Below the pieces are notes generated by a model that saw only the letters and a program-made list of their open reading frames with translations, had not been told where the DNA came from and did no database searches. 38,832 nucleotides of DNA from an uncultured Prevotella sp. (GTDB taxonomy: Bacteria > Bacteroidota > Bacteroidia > Bacteroidales > Bacteroidaceae), in the NCBI GenBank assembly GCA_900543155.1, contig UQQN01000011.1, positions 1 to 38,832 on the forward strand, in the 5' to 3' direction. Shown here piece after piece: positions 16,822-24,539 of this stretch (position 1 is the stretch's first letter; each line of letters begins with the position of its first letter). The position numbers and the translations under genes were made by a program.

Positions 16822-19800
16822 ATGATTAGTAAAGAAACGATTGACCTGGTGCTGGACCGCACGATCCTTGAGGACGTGGTGCGTGAGAGCGGTGTGGCGC
16901 TAACGAAGCGGGGTAAGGACTTGGTGGCTTGCTGTCCGTTTCACGAGGAGAAGACTCCGAGTTTTTATGTGTCGCCAAGTAGACAGTTGTGGTACTGCTT
17001 TGGTGGTTGCCAAGAAGGAGGCAACGTGATAAGTTATGTGATGAAGCGCGAGGGGCTGACGTTTGTAGAGGCTGTGAAGAGGCTTGCTGAACGTGCGCAC
17101 ATTGAGGTGGAGAACGAAGCCACCGAGGATGCCAACACGGAGCAACAACGGCTGAAGCGCGAGGCGATGACGCGACTGAACAAGAAGGTGGCGGAGCTTT
17201 ATGGCTCGTTGCTGCACGATGGCAGTAATGCGGACGCGGTGACTGCGCTGAATTATGCGCATCAACGGTTTGGCAAGAAGTATGTGGAGGAGGCAAAAAT
17301 GGGTTATGCCCCTAACAAATGGAACACGCTGACTGAGTGGGCACGCAAGATGGGCGAGAGCCAAGAGTTGTTGATAGAACTTGGGCTGCTGAAGCGCAAG
17401 GAGGAGAATGGACGGGTGTATGACTTTTTGCGTGGACGATTGGTGATTCCGATTACGGACCGACGTGGCGAAGTGATAGGCTTTACTGCCCGTAACCTTG
17501 TGGACAATGTGGACGCTGCTAAGTATGTGAACTCTAAGGAGAGTGAGGTGTATCATAAGGGTGACACGGTGTTTGGCATGAATGTGGCTTTTGCGCAGGC
17601 TCGCAAGGAGGAGCGCATGTATTTGGTTGAAGGTGCGCCTGATGCGATGAAGATGCACTCGGTGGGTATCGATAACGTGGTGGCTACGTTGGGCGGTAAC
17701 TGGACGGAGAAGCAGTTTGAGTTAGTGAAAAAGGCTGCTACGAACGTGTGCTTTATTAACGATGCCGACCCTGTGCCCATGGGCAAGCGTTATGGTACGG
17801 GCATTGGTTATGTGCTGCGCAATGGTGAGTTGGCCATGAAGCAGGGGTTGAACGTGACTGTGCGCGAACTGCCTTGCAAAGAGGGTAACTTGAAGCAGGA
17901 CCCTGGCGACTTTTTTACGACCAGCGCAAGGCTGAATGAGCTAAAGGAGGAGGACTTTGTGACGTGGGCTGCGCAAAAGATTATAGACAAGGATGCTCCG
18001 AGCGACCGACTGAGTGCAGCGCTAAAGCAAGTGGCTACGTTGGCATCGTATGTGGTTGATGACACGCTACTGGAGATGTTGATTGACGGCCTTAACAAGG
18101 TGCGCAGAGGTAAGGAGTTTTGGCGTGGACTGATACAGAAGGTGCGATGGGACCGCGAGAAGACGGATAAGCGCAAGAATGGCGAGATTGACCTTAGGGA
18201 GTATGGCTTCTATAAGGAGGCGGGCGGTTATTGGGGTCAGACGGAGAAGGGCTCGGAAATTCAGTGGAGCAACTTTACGATGAAACCTGTGTTTCACATT
18301 AAGGATGCTGATCAGCCGAAGCGCATCTTTTATATAAAGAACAATAAGGGTGCTGAAGATGTGGTAGAAATGTCGATTGAGGACTTAGTGAGTTTGAGCA
18401 AGTTTAGGCAACGCATTGAGAGTATTGGTAACTACATGTGGATGGCAGGCGACCGCGAACTGATGAAGCTCAAGACTTATCTCTACGAAAACACGGAGAC
18501 CTCACGACTCATTAAGCAGTTGGGGTGGAACCAAGCAGGCTTTTATGCCTTTGGCAATGGTGTGTGGATGGATGGCTCGTTTAGAAAGGCTGATGAGTTT
18601 GGCGTGTGCCGATTGCAGAGTGGCGAGAATTGGTATATACCCGCAGCCTCGAAACTTTATAAGGAAGACCGCAAGAAGTTTGAGCGTGAGCGCAAGTTTA
18701 TCCATCAAACCTTGCAGAATGTGCCTTTTAGGGGGTATATGGAGGACTTTGTAATGGTGTATGGCAACAATGGTATAGTGGGTTTGTGTTATTGGTTGGC
18801 TGCCTTGTTTAGGGATGTGGTGACGGATAGCACACGCTCCTTCCCTTTGCTGAATTTGTTTGGTCCTAAGGGTTCGGGTAAGACTGAACTGGGTGCTGCG
18901 CTGATGGCGTTTTTTGTGAGCGACAATAAGCCACCCAACTTGCGCAACTCTACGGCTACGGCACTGAACGACGACGTGGCTTTTGCCTCGAATGCTCTTG
19001 TGCATCTCGACGAGTATAAAAACGACATTCGCCCTGACAAGATTGAGTTCTTGAAGGGACTGTATGACGGTGTGGGACGTGTGAAGATGTCGGGTGCAGC
19101 GTTTGACGCTCGCATTATGACGAGTGTGAAGAGCGGTGTGATAGTTTCGGGACAGGAAATGCCGACTGCTGACCCAGCATTGTTTTCGCGTTGTTTGTTC
19201 TTGTCGTTTCCTCGATCGGAGTTTAGCACCGAAGAGTGCCGACGCTTTGCAGCGCTACGCGAGGTGCAAAAGTTTGGTTTGTCGTTTTTGACGATTGAAG
19301 TGTTGAAGCATCGTAAACACTTTGCAGCCAACTTTGCCGATAACTATGCTTTGGTGCGCGACGAGGTGAACCGCATGACGGATTATGCACGTTTGGACAC
19401 TCGTATTGTGGAGAATTGGTGTAAGGTGGCAGCAGCGTTTAAGGTGCTTGAGGCGAAGTTGGACTTTCCGTTTCACTATGCCGAGGTGTTGCGCTTGTGC
19501 GTGGATGGCATCAAGACGCAGAACGACATATTGAACACGGGTAACGAGCTCGCTGTGTTCTGGACGGCTGTGGCTTACTTGAAGAACACGGGCGAGGTGT
19601 TTGCCACTGCCGACTATAAGATAGCCACCTTGCAAACGCTGCGCACTACGAAGCAAGAGTTTGACTTTGGCACTCCAAGGCGCGTGATCTACGTGAACAA
19701 GAGCCGATTATTTAGCCTCTACAAGCGTGCAGCTTTGCAAACGGGTGACTCGGCCTTGCCTGAGGATTCGCTGAAGATATACCTCGAGAACTCGGACTAC

Positions 19801-19992
19801 TTTTTGGGTTATGCGCGAAGTGTGCGTTTCAAACAGATTATTCACGGCATAAAGCAAGTAGTGGTTACGGGCGATGGTCATACGCGCGACAAAGAACAAG
19901 TGTTGCAAGCTATGTGTTTTAACTATGACAAGATAGTGGAAAGGTATGGCATTGAACTCGAAGACCAGCTAAGTGGTGGATTTACTGACTAA
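16822..19992 (+). CDS. Phage DNA primase-helicase (CHC2 zinc finger, Toprim, P-loop ATPase)
   Basis: This 1056-aa replication protein joins a DnaG-type primase to a helicase-like ATPase. The CHC2 zinc finger lies at residues 37-63 with ligands Cys38, His41, Cys59 and Cys63. The primase core follows, with Toprim motif YLVEGAPDAM near 266-275. The C-terminal half has Walker A GPKGSGKT at about 681 and a Walker B-like ALVHLDEYKND near 725-735, with an HK97-unlike, DUF927/superfamily 3-like layout rather than a DnaB RecA fold. It should prime and unwind phage DNA. It is the largest phage gene seen and starts the replication block. The DnaB-type alternative is less likely from the motif spacing. 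Confidence 0.85.
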   Translation: MISKETIDLVLDRTILEDVVRESGVALTKRGKDLVACCPFHEEKTPSFYVSPSRQLWYCFGGCQEGGNVISYVMKREGLTFVEAVKRLAERAHIEVENEATEDANTEQQRLKREAMTRLNKKVAELYGSLLHDGSNADAVTALNYAHQRFGKKYVEEAKMGYAPNKWNTLTEWARKMGESQELLIELGLLKRKEENGRVYDFLRGRLVIPITDRRGEVIGFTARNLVDNVDAAKYVNSKESEVYHKGDTVFGMNVAFAQARKEERMYLVEGAPDAMKMHSVGIDNVVATLGGNWTEKQFELVKKAATNVCFINDADPVPMGKRYGTGIGYVLRNGELAMKQGLNVTVRELPCKEGNLKQDPGDFFTTSARLNELKEEDFVTWAAQKIIDKDAPSDRLSAALKQVATLASYVVDDTLLEMLIDGLNKVRRGKEFWRGLIQKVRWDREKTDKRKNGEIDLREYGFYKEAGGYWGQTEKGSEIQWSNFTMKPVFHIKDADQPKRIFYIKNNKGAEDVVEMSIEDLVSLSKFRQRIESIGNYMWMAGDRELMKLKTYLYENTETSRLIKQLGWNQAGFYAFGNGVWMDGSFRKADEFGVCRLQSGENWYIPAASKLYKEDRKKFERERKFIHQTLQNVPFRGYMEDFVMVYGNNGIVGLCYWLAALFRDVVTDSTRSFPLLNLFGPKGSGKTELGAALMAFFVSDNKPPNLRNSTATALNDDVAFASNALVHLDEYKNDIRPDKIEFLKGLYDGVGRVKMSGAAFDARIMTSVKSGVIVSGQEMPTADPALFSRCLFLSFPRSEFSTEECRRFAALREVQKFGLSFLTIEVLKHRKHFAANFADNYALVRDEVNRMTDYARLDTRIVENWCKVAAAFKVLEAKLDFPFHYAEVLRLCVDGIKTQNDILNTGNELAVFWTAVAYLKNTGEVFATADYKIATLQTLRTTKQEFDFGTPRRVIYVNKSRLFSLYKRAALQTGDSALPEDSLKIYLENSDYFLGYARSVRFKQIIHGIKQVVVTGDGHTRDKEQVLQAMCFNYDKIVERYGIELEDQLSGGFTD

Positions 19993-20008
19993 CCAACAAT
20001 AATGGATT

Positions 20009-20173
20009 ATGAAAAAGAACGAAACGGAAAAAGAGTTGCCAAGGCCCTGTGCCAAGTGCCGACGCGGTCAAGAGGGGCTTTGCAACTGTAACTATTCGGG
20101 CGGTGCGGGTTATCCTTGCCAAGGGTATACTGACAACCCTAACACAGCCCTACATCTACGCCCTAATTTTTAA
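20009..20173 (+). CDS. Small Cys-rich protein, possible zinc ribbon (54 aa)
   Basis: ATG 20009 opens a 54-codon frame ending at TAA 20171-20173. Five cysteines are arranged as C-x2-C (CAKC), C-x-C (CNC) and one later Cys, with a charged N-terminus (MKKNETEKELPRP). This suggests a small zinc-binding protein. A competing ATG at 20002 in another frame gives a shorter, less sensible product. It lies 16 bp after the primase-helicase gene and fits the tight early gene spacing. Confidence 0.5.
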   Translation: MKKNETEKELPRPCAKCRRGQEGLCNCNYSGGAGYPCQGYTDNPNTALHLRPNF

Positions 20174-20193
20174 CCCCTAAAAAAGTTTTTGAT

Positions 20194-20469
20194 ATGAAGC
20201 TAAGACAAGCGCGAAAGATCCTCAAGCGCAAATTTGAGATAGAAACCAAGCTACGGGATCATGGCACACCACGCCCCAAGAATTATGGCAGTATTATACG
20301 GAGCCGTGAAACAAAAGCATGTGCTGTAGTTAACCATCAGACTTCGGTTGGCAGAACGATCAACTGGTTAAACAATAAATACATGGCAAAGATTCACAAG
20401 GAATTGAGAGCCAAAAACCCAAATTTATTTAGAACAAACCCTGATAAAAACAAAAAGACATGGAAGTAG
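20194..20469 (+). CDS. Hypothetical basic phage protein (91 aa)
   Basis: A short, strongly basic protein (KLRQARKILKRKFEIETKLR at the N-terminus) with no recognised domain, signal or membrane segment. The charge suggests nucleic-acid binding. It follows the Cys-rich ORF by 20 bp and overlaps the next gene by 10 nt, so the three are probably cotranscribed. Confidence 0.6.
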   Translation: MKLRQARKILKRKFEIETKLRDHGTPRPKNYGSIIRSRETKACAVVNHQTSVGRTINWLNNKYMAKIHKELRAKNPNLFRTNPDKNKKTWK

Positions 20470-20660
20470 AAATTGAAGCAATGATTGAAGATACTGAAAT
20501 CCTTAGGTATGTTTCAGAATCCAAACAATCAACAGTGATTAAAAATATATTTTATGAATGCACTGAAGATTCACAACAGAGATTTATCAGCGAACTTGAT
20601 GATTCTTACCTTGTTAAAGAATTAGAAAGAAGAGGTTTTACGATAACTAAAAACAAATAA
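20460..20660 (+). CDS. Hypothetical acidic phage protein (66 aa)
   Basis: A small acidic protein (MEVEIEAMIEDTEILRYV...), likely helical, unrecognised. It overlaps the basic 91-aa gene before it by 10 nt. The pairing of a basic with an acidic small protein could indicate a complex, but that is only inference. Confidence 0.55.
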   Translation: MEVEIEAMIEDTEILRYVSESKQSTVIKNIFYECTEDSQQRFISELDDSYLVKELERRGFTITKNK

Positions 20661-20697
20661 CAATGACACAAACTCAATTTAAAAAATACACCCCACT

Positions 20698-21129
20698 ATG
20701 AAACAAGAACAAGTAACAATTAAAGCCGTGTGTCGTGGTCGTTATGCTGCCCTGCCTCGACGCATGCACCCAGGCGATGCAGGCTTTGACTTGGTGGCGA
20801 ACTCTCGACAAATGGACATTGAGAACAACTGCTATGTGTATGGCACAGGTTTGAGCGTAGAGGTTCCGAGAGGTTACGCCATGTTTATCTTTCCTCGCTC
20901 GTCGTGCTATAAGCATGCAGCATTGATGACCAACTGTGTAGCTGTGATAGATTCGGGCTACCGTGGCGAGATTCACGTCGTGTTTAAAGGGCTGACCTCT
21001 TGCTACAAACTTGGCGATCGCATAGCACAAGCCGTGGTTATGCCCGTGCCCGAGGTGTGTTACCAACAGGTGGAAGCGCTTGGCGAAGGCGACCGAGGTG
21101 AAGACGGATTAGGTAGTACAGGTGTTTAA
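20698..21129 (+). CDS. dut: dUTP diphosphatase (dUTPase)
   Basis: This enzyme hydrolyses dUTP to dUMP and pyrophosphate, keeping uracil out of DNA and feeding dTMP synthesis. All five motifs of trimeric dUTPases are present: DAGFDL (I), PRSS (II), VIDSGYRGEI (III), GDRIAQ (IV) and RGEDGLGSTG (V). The 143-aa length is typical. It lies in the early block between unknown small genes. The motif V tail is complete, so the enzyme should be active. Confidence 0.95.
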   Translation: MKQEQVTIKAVCRGRYAALPRRMHPGDAGFDLVANSRQMDIENNCYVYGTGLSVEVPRGYAMFIFPRSSCYKHAALMTNCVAVIDSGYRGEIHVVFKGLTSCYKLGDRIAQAVVMPVPEVCYQQVEALGEGDRGEDGLGSTGV

Positions 21130-21147
21130 TTTAATAACTAAGTAATT

Positions 21148-21609
21148 ATGAACATTGCAGAAATTTTGAAGAAGTGCCCGAAAGGGATGAAGCTTTATAG
21201 CTCACTTTACGGAGAAGTTGAACTTGTAAAAGTTAAGGATAACACTATATATCCAATAGTGGTTTCTTGCCTTGAATTTGAAAATTATATAATGAAATTT
21301 GACAAGGATGGGAAAAACATGACTGCGCATAAAGAGCCTACGCTCTTCCCATCAAAAGACCAACGTGATTGGAGCAAGTTTGGAGCGAATGACCAAGTGC
21401 CCGACCAAGGAACCAAACATCAGTTCAAGCCATTTGATAAGGTGCTTGTGCGAGATTTAGACAGCGAGAGGTGGCGATGCGACTTTTTTGAGAAACAAGA
21501 AGAAAACGAAGGCTTCAATGTAAGGTGCTTCCGTGGCGTATGGTGTCAGTGCATCCCCTACGAAGGCAACGAACACTTATTTGGAACAACAAACAATCCC
21601 GAAGAATGA
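21148..21609 (+). CDS. Hypothetical phage protein (153 aa)
   Basis: Two similar-looking halves each describe a small beta-rich unit: GMKLYSSLYGEVELVKVKD early, and FKPFDKVLVRDLDSERWRC later, ending YEGNEHLFGTTNNPEE. Proteins of this look are common in Bacteroides and Prevotella phages and integrated elements, without assigned function. The product is soluble. Its stop overlaps the next start as ATGA, indicating coupled translation. Confidence 0.65.
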   Translation: MNIAEILKKCPKGMKLYSSLYGEVELVKVKDNTIYPIVVSCLEFENYIMKFDKDGKNMTAHKEPTLFPSKDQRDWSKFGANDQVPDQGTKHQFKPFDKVLVRDLDSERWRCDFFEKQEENEGFNVRCFRGVWCQCIPYEGNEHLFGTTNNPEE

Positions 21610-21935
21610 AACCGAGAAAGAAACTAATCGAAGAAGCAAAAGCAGACGGAACACTTGATAAGTGCGACAGACTAATTAGTTCAGCATTCTTGCTCTTTGT
21701 GATTGCGCAAGACTTCTATGATGAAGCAGGCGAAAAGCTATCAAAACACAAGCTATTGCTCGGAGAAGATAAAAAGCAGTTCAACAAGAGCATAGACGAG
21801 ATGAGCAAATATACACGCGACTTTGCTCAAACCTTCTTGGACGGACGTAAAGGAGGTAGGATGTTTAATGAAGATTGGGGCATATACAAGGATAAAATTT
21901 TGAAGTTGCTTGAATTAGAGGAGGACTACAAATGA
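21606..21935 (+). CDS. Hypothetical helical phage protein (109 aa)
   Basis: The ATG at 21606 overlaps the previous stop (ATGA) and is preferred over an upstream in-frame start that would extend far into the preceding gene. The protein is charged and helical (MKPRKKLIEEAKADGTLDKC...), with a short hydrophobic helix SSAFLLFVIAQDFYDEA near residue 27. No family is recognised. Confidence 0.6.
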   Translation: MKPRKKLIEEAKADGTLDKCDRLISSAFLLFVIAQDFYDEAGEKLSKHKLLLGEDKKQFNKSIDEMSKYTRDFAQTFLDGRKGGRMFNEDWGIYKDKILKLLELEEDYK

Positions 21936-22153
21936 AAAGAAAGTACAGAATAAAAAAGTATGAGCGCGAGGATGTAGACGTTTGGCTGAACACACAATAC
22001 ATGGATGTTGCCCCACGAATCAACGTCTACGCAGTGCAAATGCGCGTGATGTGGTTTTGGGTAACCATCAAAGAGTTTGATGACGATTCTGATTGGGTGG
22101 GCTATTCGCGTGCTCAAAACCTCATGGACGAACTTAACAAAGAAACATTATAA
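21932..22153 (+). CDS. Hypothetical phage protein (73 aa)
   Basis: A small protein with a basic start (MKRKYRIKKYEREDVDVWLN) and an aromatic middle, VMWFWVTIKEFDDDSDW. It overlaps the preceding gene by ATGA, so these early genes form a coupled string. The pattern resembles short unannotated proteins in Bacteroidales phages; function unknown. Confidence 0.6.
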   Translation: MKRKYRIKKYEREDVDVWLNTQYMDVAPRINVYAVQMRVMWFWVTIKEFDDDSDWVGYSRAQNLMDELNKETL

Positions 22154-22174
22154 ACCCCACAAACAAAAAAGATT

Positions 22175-22588
22175 ATGGTAATAGACATTAAAAAATGCGA
22201 ACTTCGCACAGCAACTCCCAACGACTTTAAAGTCGAAATTAGAGAAATAGTGCAATGTTTAGAAAACTATGTGAACAAAGATCTCGAGCAACGTCGCGTG
22301 TTGCTCTTCATCGAAGACGACAGCACAAAAACTGACACGGACTTGAAAAGCCATTTTAGCGCAAGGGCATGGAACCTAACACGCGAATCTATCACAAATT
22401 GGTTGGTAGGTGCAGCGTTGAAGAATCCCGAATTTTGCTTAAGCTTGTTAGATGCCTTCGAAGAACTACACAAAGTTGTACACTGGGAGTTTCCCAAGGA
22501 GTTTGAACGGCTCAGACAATACGACGGCAAAACCATGCGCATAGAGTTTGCGAAGTTGGTAAAGAAACTGGCTGAAAAGATGAGTTGA
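22175..22588 (+). CDS. Hypothetical phage protein (137 aa)
   Basis: An acidic-to-neutral helical protein with SFS-like loop ARAWNLTRESITNWLVGAAL and a charged helical C-terminus (EFAKLVKKLAEKMS). Unrecognised. It is the last gene before the strong terminator at 22619-22658, and so closes the early operon. Confidence 0.6.
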   Translation: MVIDIKKCELRTATPNDFKVEIREIVQCLENYVNKDLEQRRVLLFIEDDSTKTDTDLKSHFSARAWNLTRESITNWLVGAALKNPEFCLSLLDAFEELHKVVHWEFPKEFERLRQYDGKTMRIEFAKLVKKLAEKMS

Positions 22589-22618
22589 TTGATTTGATTA
22601 GGATTAATTGTTTAAGTG

Positions 22619-22658
22619 TGCCCTGTGCGGTCCGTGAGGATAGCACGGGGCTTTTTTT
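22619..22658 (+). terminator. Terminator closing the early operon
   Basis: CCCTGTGC pairs with GCACGGGG (one G-U pair in plus-strand RNA) and is followed by CTTTTTTT. In minus-strand RNA the same position would be an A-C mismatch, so it serves the plus strand. Confidence 0.8.
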
Positions 22659-22690
22659 ATGTGTAAACTCAAAAAAAAATGAAAAAAAAA

Positions 22691-22721
22691 TTGCGCAATA
22701 TCGTTTTGTTTATTATCTTTG
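22691..22721 (+). promoter_or_regulatory. Promoter of the 58-aa gene
   Basis: TTG at 22691-22693 and TATCTTTG at 22714-22721, 20 bp apart, match the Bacteroidetes promoter pattern well. Transcription would start just before the ATG at 22745. Confidence 0.7.
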
Positions 22722-22744
22722 CAATGTCTTAAAAATCAAAGACA

Positions 22745-22921
22745 ATGGGTTTCGCAGACAACAGTCTAAAGGACTGGGAGGATATTCTGAACAAATTCAG
22801 ATACCTCTTCCGAAACGAGAAGACTCTGCTTAGCAGCGGAAGACTCACCGAATCGGAATTTCTTGAAGAATTCTTCTTTGCAGTGTTCGACGCAATCGAG
22901 AAGTATTCAGAAAAGGAATGA
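22745..22921 (+). CDS. Small acidic protein with its own promoter (58 aa)
   Basis: ATG 22745 begins a 58-codon frame ending at TGA 22919-22921, MGFADNSLKDWEDILNKFRY then EFLEEFFFAVFDAIEKYSEKE. It is acidic and rich in Phe. A clean promoter lies 24 bp upstream and hairpin terminators stand on both sides, so it is a free-standing transcription unit. No family is recognised. A small phage regulator or host-takeover protein would fit such an arrangement, but that is inference. The competing TTG-start frame from 22585 ignores both the promoter and the terminator. Confidence 0.65.
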   Translation: MGFADNSLKDWEDILNKFRYLFRNEKTLLSSGRLTESEFLEEFFFAVFDAIEKYSEKE

Positions 22922-22930
22922 AAGTAAATT

Positions 22931-22978
22931 AGGGCGTCCTGCCTTGCTCCACGGATGTGGGGTAGGACTTCCCTTTTT
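22931..22978 (+). terminator. Terminator after the 58-aa gene
   Basis: GTCCTGCC pairs with GGGTAGGAC, with outer AGGG/CCCT pairing, followed by TTTTTAC. The stem begins 10 bp after the stop. Confidence 0.65.
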
Positions 22979-23031
22979 ACTAAAAGGTTTGCGAAATCTT
23001 TTTTAGAAACTCAGTTTAAATTATCTATAAT

Positions 23032-23445
23032 ATGAAGGAAGAAATCAGACGTAAATTAGAGGAGAGTTACGCCGTGATAAACGACAAAGATCCCAATCTA
23101 AGCACCAAACTCTTAGACGAGGCATTTGCCATGGCCAACACTCCCGAAGAAGAGCGAGAAGCAGCACTTTACGTCCGTACGATGTTAAAGCGTGGTCGTA
23201 AACGCGACGATGTAGACATTTCCTCATTATTGGCCGATGTGCGAGATGCGGTGTCGATGTCGTATATTTCTCAAAGGTTTTTTGGCAAAGAGCGTTCATG
23301 GCTTTCGCAAAGATTAAATGGAAGCATAGTGAATGGCAAACCCGCTGCATTTACAACAGAAGAACTCAAAATGCTTTCCGACTCGTTTAAGACGTTAGGT
23401 AGCAAAATGATAAGTGTCTCAAGCGAAATCCATAAAAGCATCTGA
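23032..23445 (+). CDS. DUF5053-like protein (137 aa)
   Basis: The sequence matches what I recall of the Bacteroidales DUF5053 family, especially SYISQRFFGKERSWLSQRLN and GKPAAFTTEELKMLSD. The central stretch looks like an HTH of the repressor or antitoxin kind, so DNA binding is possible. The function is not established. It has its own terminator at 23459 and stands between the 58-aa gene and the iteron cluster, and could be the protein that binds those iterons; that is a guess. Confidence 0.65.
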   Translation: MKEEIRRKLEESYAVINDKDPNLSTKLLDEAFAMANTPEEEREAALYVRTMLKRGRKRDDVDISSLLADVRDAVSMSYISQRFFGKERSWLSQRLNGSIVNGKPAAFTTEELKMLSDSFKTLGSKMISVSSEIHKSI

Positions 23446-23458
23446 CACTGTGCTTGAG

Positions 23459-23484
23459 AGCCCCCACGAGTTGGGGGCTTTTTT
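23459..23484 (+). terminator. Terminator after the DUF5053-like gene
   Basis: AGCCCCCA-CGAG-TTGGGGGCT is an 8-bp perfect stem followed by T6, a textbook intrinsic terminator. Confidence 0.9.
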
Positions 23485-23581
23485 GTACCCCAACAAGTAA
23501 TTAGGAGGGGTGGTTTTTTCATAAAAAAAGAAGAAAAGCCACAATTCTGTGCAACTTTCTCTCGCGACCCCTTATTTCTTG

Positions 23582-23768
23582 ACTACATTCACTACATTTT
23601 ACTACAATGTTATAAATAATTGATTATTAATGAGTTATGAAAGGCGGAGGAGGGCAAAAAACTCACTACATTTGACTACAACTGACTACAACGAAAGTTG
23701 CTCTGACTACAATGTAGTGGGGTTGTAGTGACGTAAGTTGTTGAAAATCAAGCATGTAGTGTTGTAGT
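23582..23768. repeat. Iteron cluster: ACTACA (7) and TGTAGT (4)
   Basis: ACTACA starts at 23582, 23591, 23601, 23665, 23675, 23685 and 23706; the reverse form TGTAGT starts at 23713, 23724, 23755 and 23763. Most are 9-11 bp apart within groups, about one helical turn. The longer consensus is TSACTACAWY. Copies at 23706 and 23713 form the palindrome ACTACA-A-TGTAGT. A 34-bp A/T-rich stretch (23607-23640) sits between the first two groups. The layout resembles an iteron origin with an unwinding element, or a terminase recognition site. No gene was found between 23485 and 24026. Confidence 0.8.
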
Positions 23769-23950
23769 CAGTGCGATAACGAAAAAAACTACGCGTGTGC
23801 GCAAAAGATGCTGTTTGGGTGAGTAGGGCTGTTTACCCCTATAAACCCTGAATGACGAGCGCAGCATGCTGTGTTTTTGGGCATAGTGCATGCTGTGCGT
23901 TTGCTCGCTATGGTTTTGGGTAAGGATTCATGCAAATGTGTTTGTGTTTA

Positions 23951-23979
23951 TTGTATTTGAAGTGTTTTTTGTAAATTTG
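23951..23979 (+). promoter_or_regulatory. Probable late promoter before the packaging genes
   Basis: TTG at 23951-23953 and TAAATTTG at 23972-23979, 18 bp apart, fit the Bacteroidetes promoter pattern. It lies 48 bp before the ATG at 24027 and could drive the late operon. Confidence 0.6.
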
Positions 23980-24026
23980 TGTGCGTATACATCCTTTTAC
24001 TTATTCAGCTAAAATCTTTTTTATTG

Positions 24027-24518
24027 ATGAAAGACATTACCGTGCTATTACGTCTTGAACCTTATCTGCGCCAATGGCTTACTCACGCATTTGGCGAGCC
24101 TGTTCGGTTTCCTGCGCAAAGCTACGAAAACCACTTGTTGCTGCGTTTGGTGCAGCGTGTGCCTCATGCGTCAGCTATCGCAAACGAAGATAAGAACTCG
24201 CTTAAATGCGTTAGGGTGGTCATTCCCGACAGTGCGCATCGCCGTCCCGAATACTACCACCACCTATCGCGCCGTGCCAACGCCAAGATGTGTGCAGCCT
24301 TAGTTAGCCTGTTCCGCATCCACCTATGGAGCGATCTTGCGCCCAAGATACATGCCGATGGACTGAACCGAGCCATCGACGATTGGTGCCAGAGTCAGGG
24401 CATAGACATAGACTATCGCGAAGGCGTGCGCCAAAAGTTTTACCGCATGCGCAGATCGTATGAGACCTATGGCATAATTTTAGGTAAAAAACACTGCCAT
24501 AAGGTCGGTAAAAAATGA
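24027..24518 (+). CDS. Conserved phage protein upstream of large terminase (163 aa)
   Basis: The ATG at 24027 lies downstream of the promoter and gives MKDITVLLRLEPYLRQWLTH; an in-frame start at 23979 would precede the transcription start. The protein is basic, with a C-terminal segment that looks DNA-binding (DWCQSQGIDIDYREGVRQKF). I recall such proteins in Bacteroidales prophages without a function. Being directly before terL and directly after the iterons, it is a candidate small terminase or packaging-site protein, inferred from position only. Confidence 0.65.
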   Translation: MKDITVLLRLEPYLRQWLTHAFGEPVRFPAQSYENHLLLRLVQRVPHASAIANEDKNSLKCVRVVIPDSAHRRPEYYHHLSRRANAKMCAALVSLFRIHLWSDLAPKIHADGLNRAIDDWCQSQGIDIDYREGVRQKFYRMRRSYETYGIILGKKHCHKVGKK

Positions 24519-24539
24519 ACAAACAAAATAAACATATTT

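Noticed and set aside
16900..17658. 252-aa minus-strand ORF
   Set aside because: Antisense to the zinc-finger and Toprim region of the primase, which is clearly real.
22585..22833. 82-aa TTG-start ORF
   Set aside because: It crosses a strong terminator and a promoter, and overlaps the better-supported 58-aa gene in another frame.
23582..23768. Reading the iterons as a CRISPR array
   Set aside because: The repeats are only 6-10 bp with no 30-40 bp spacers and occur in both orientations.
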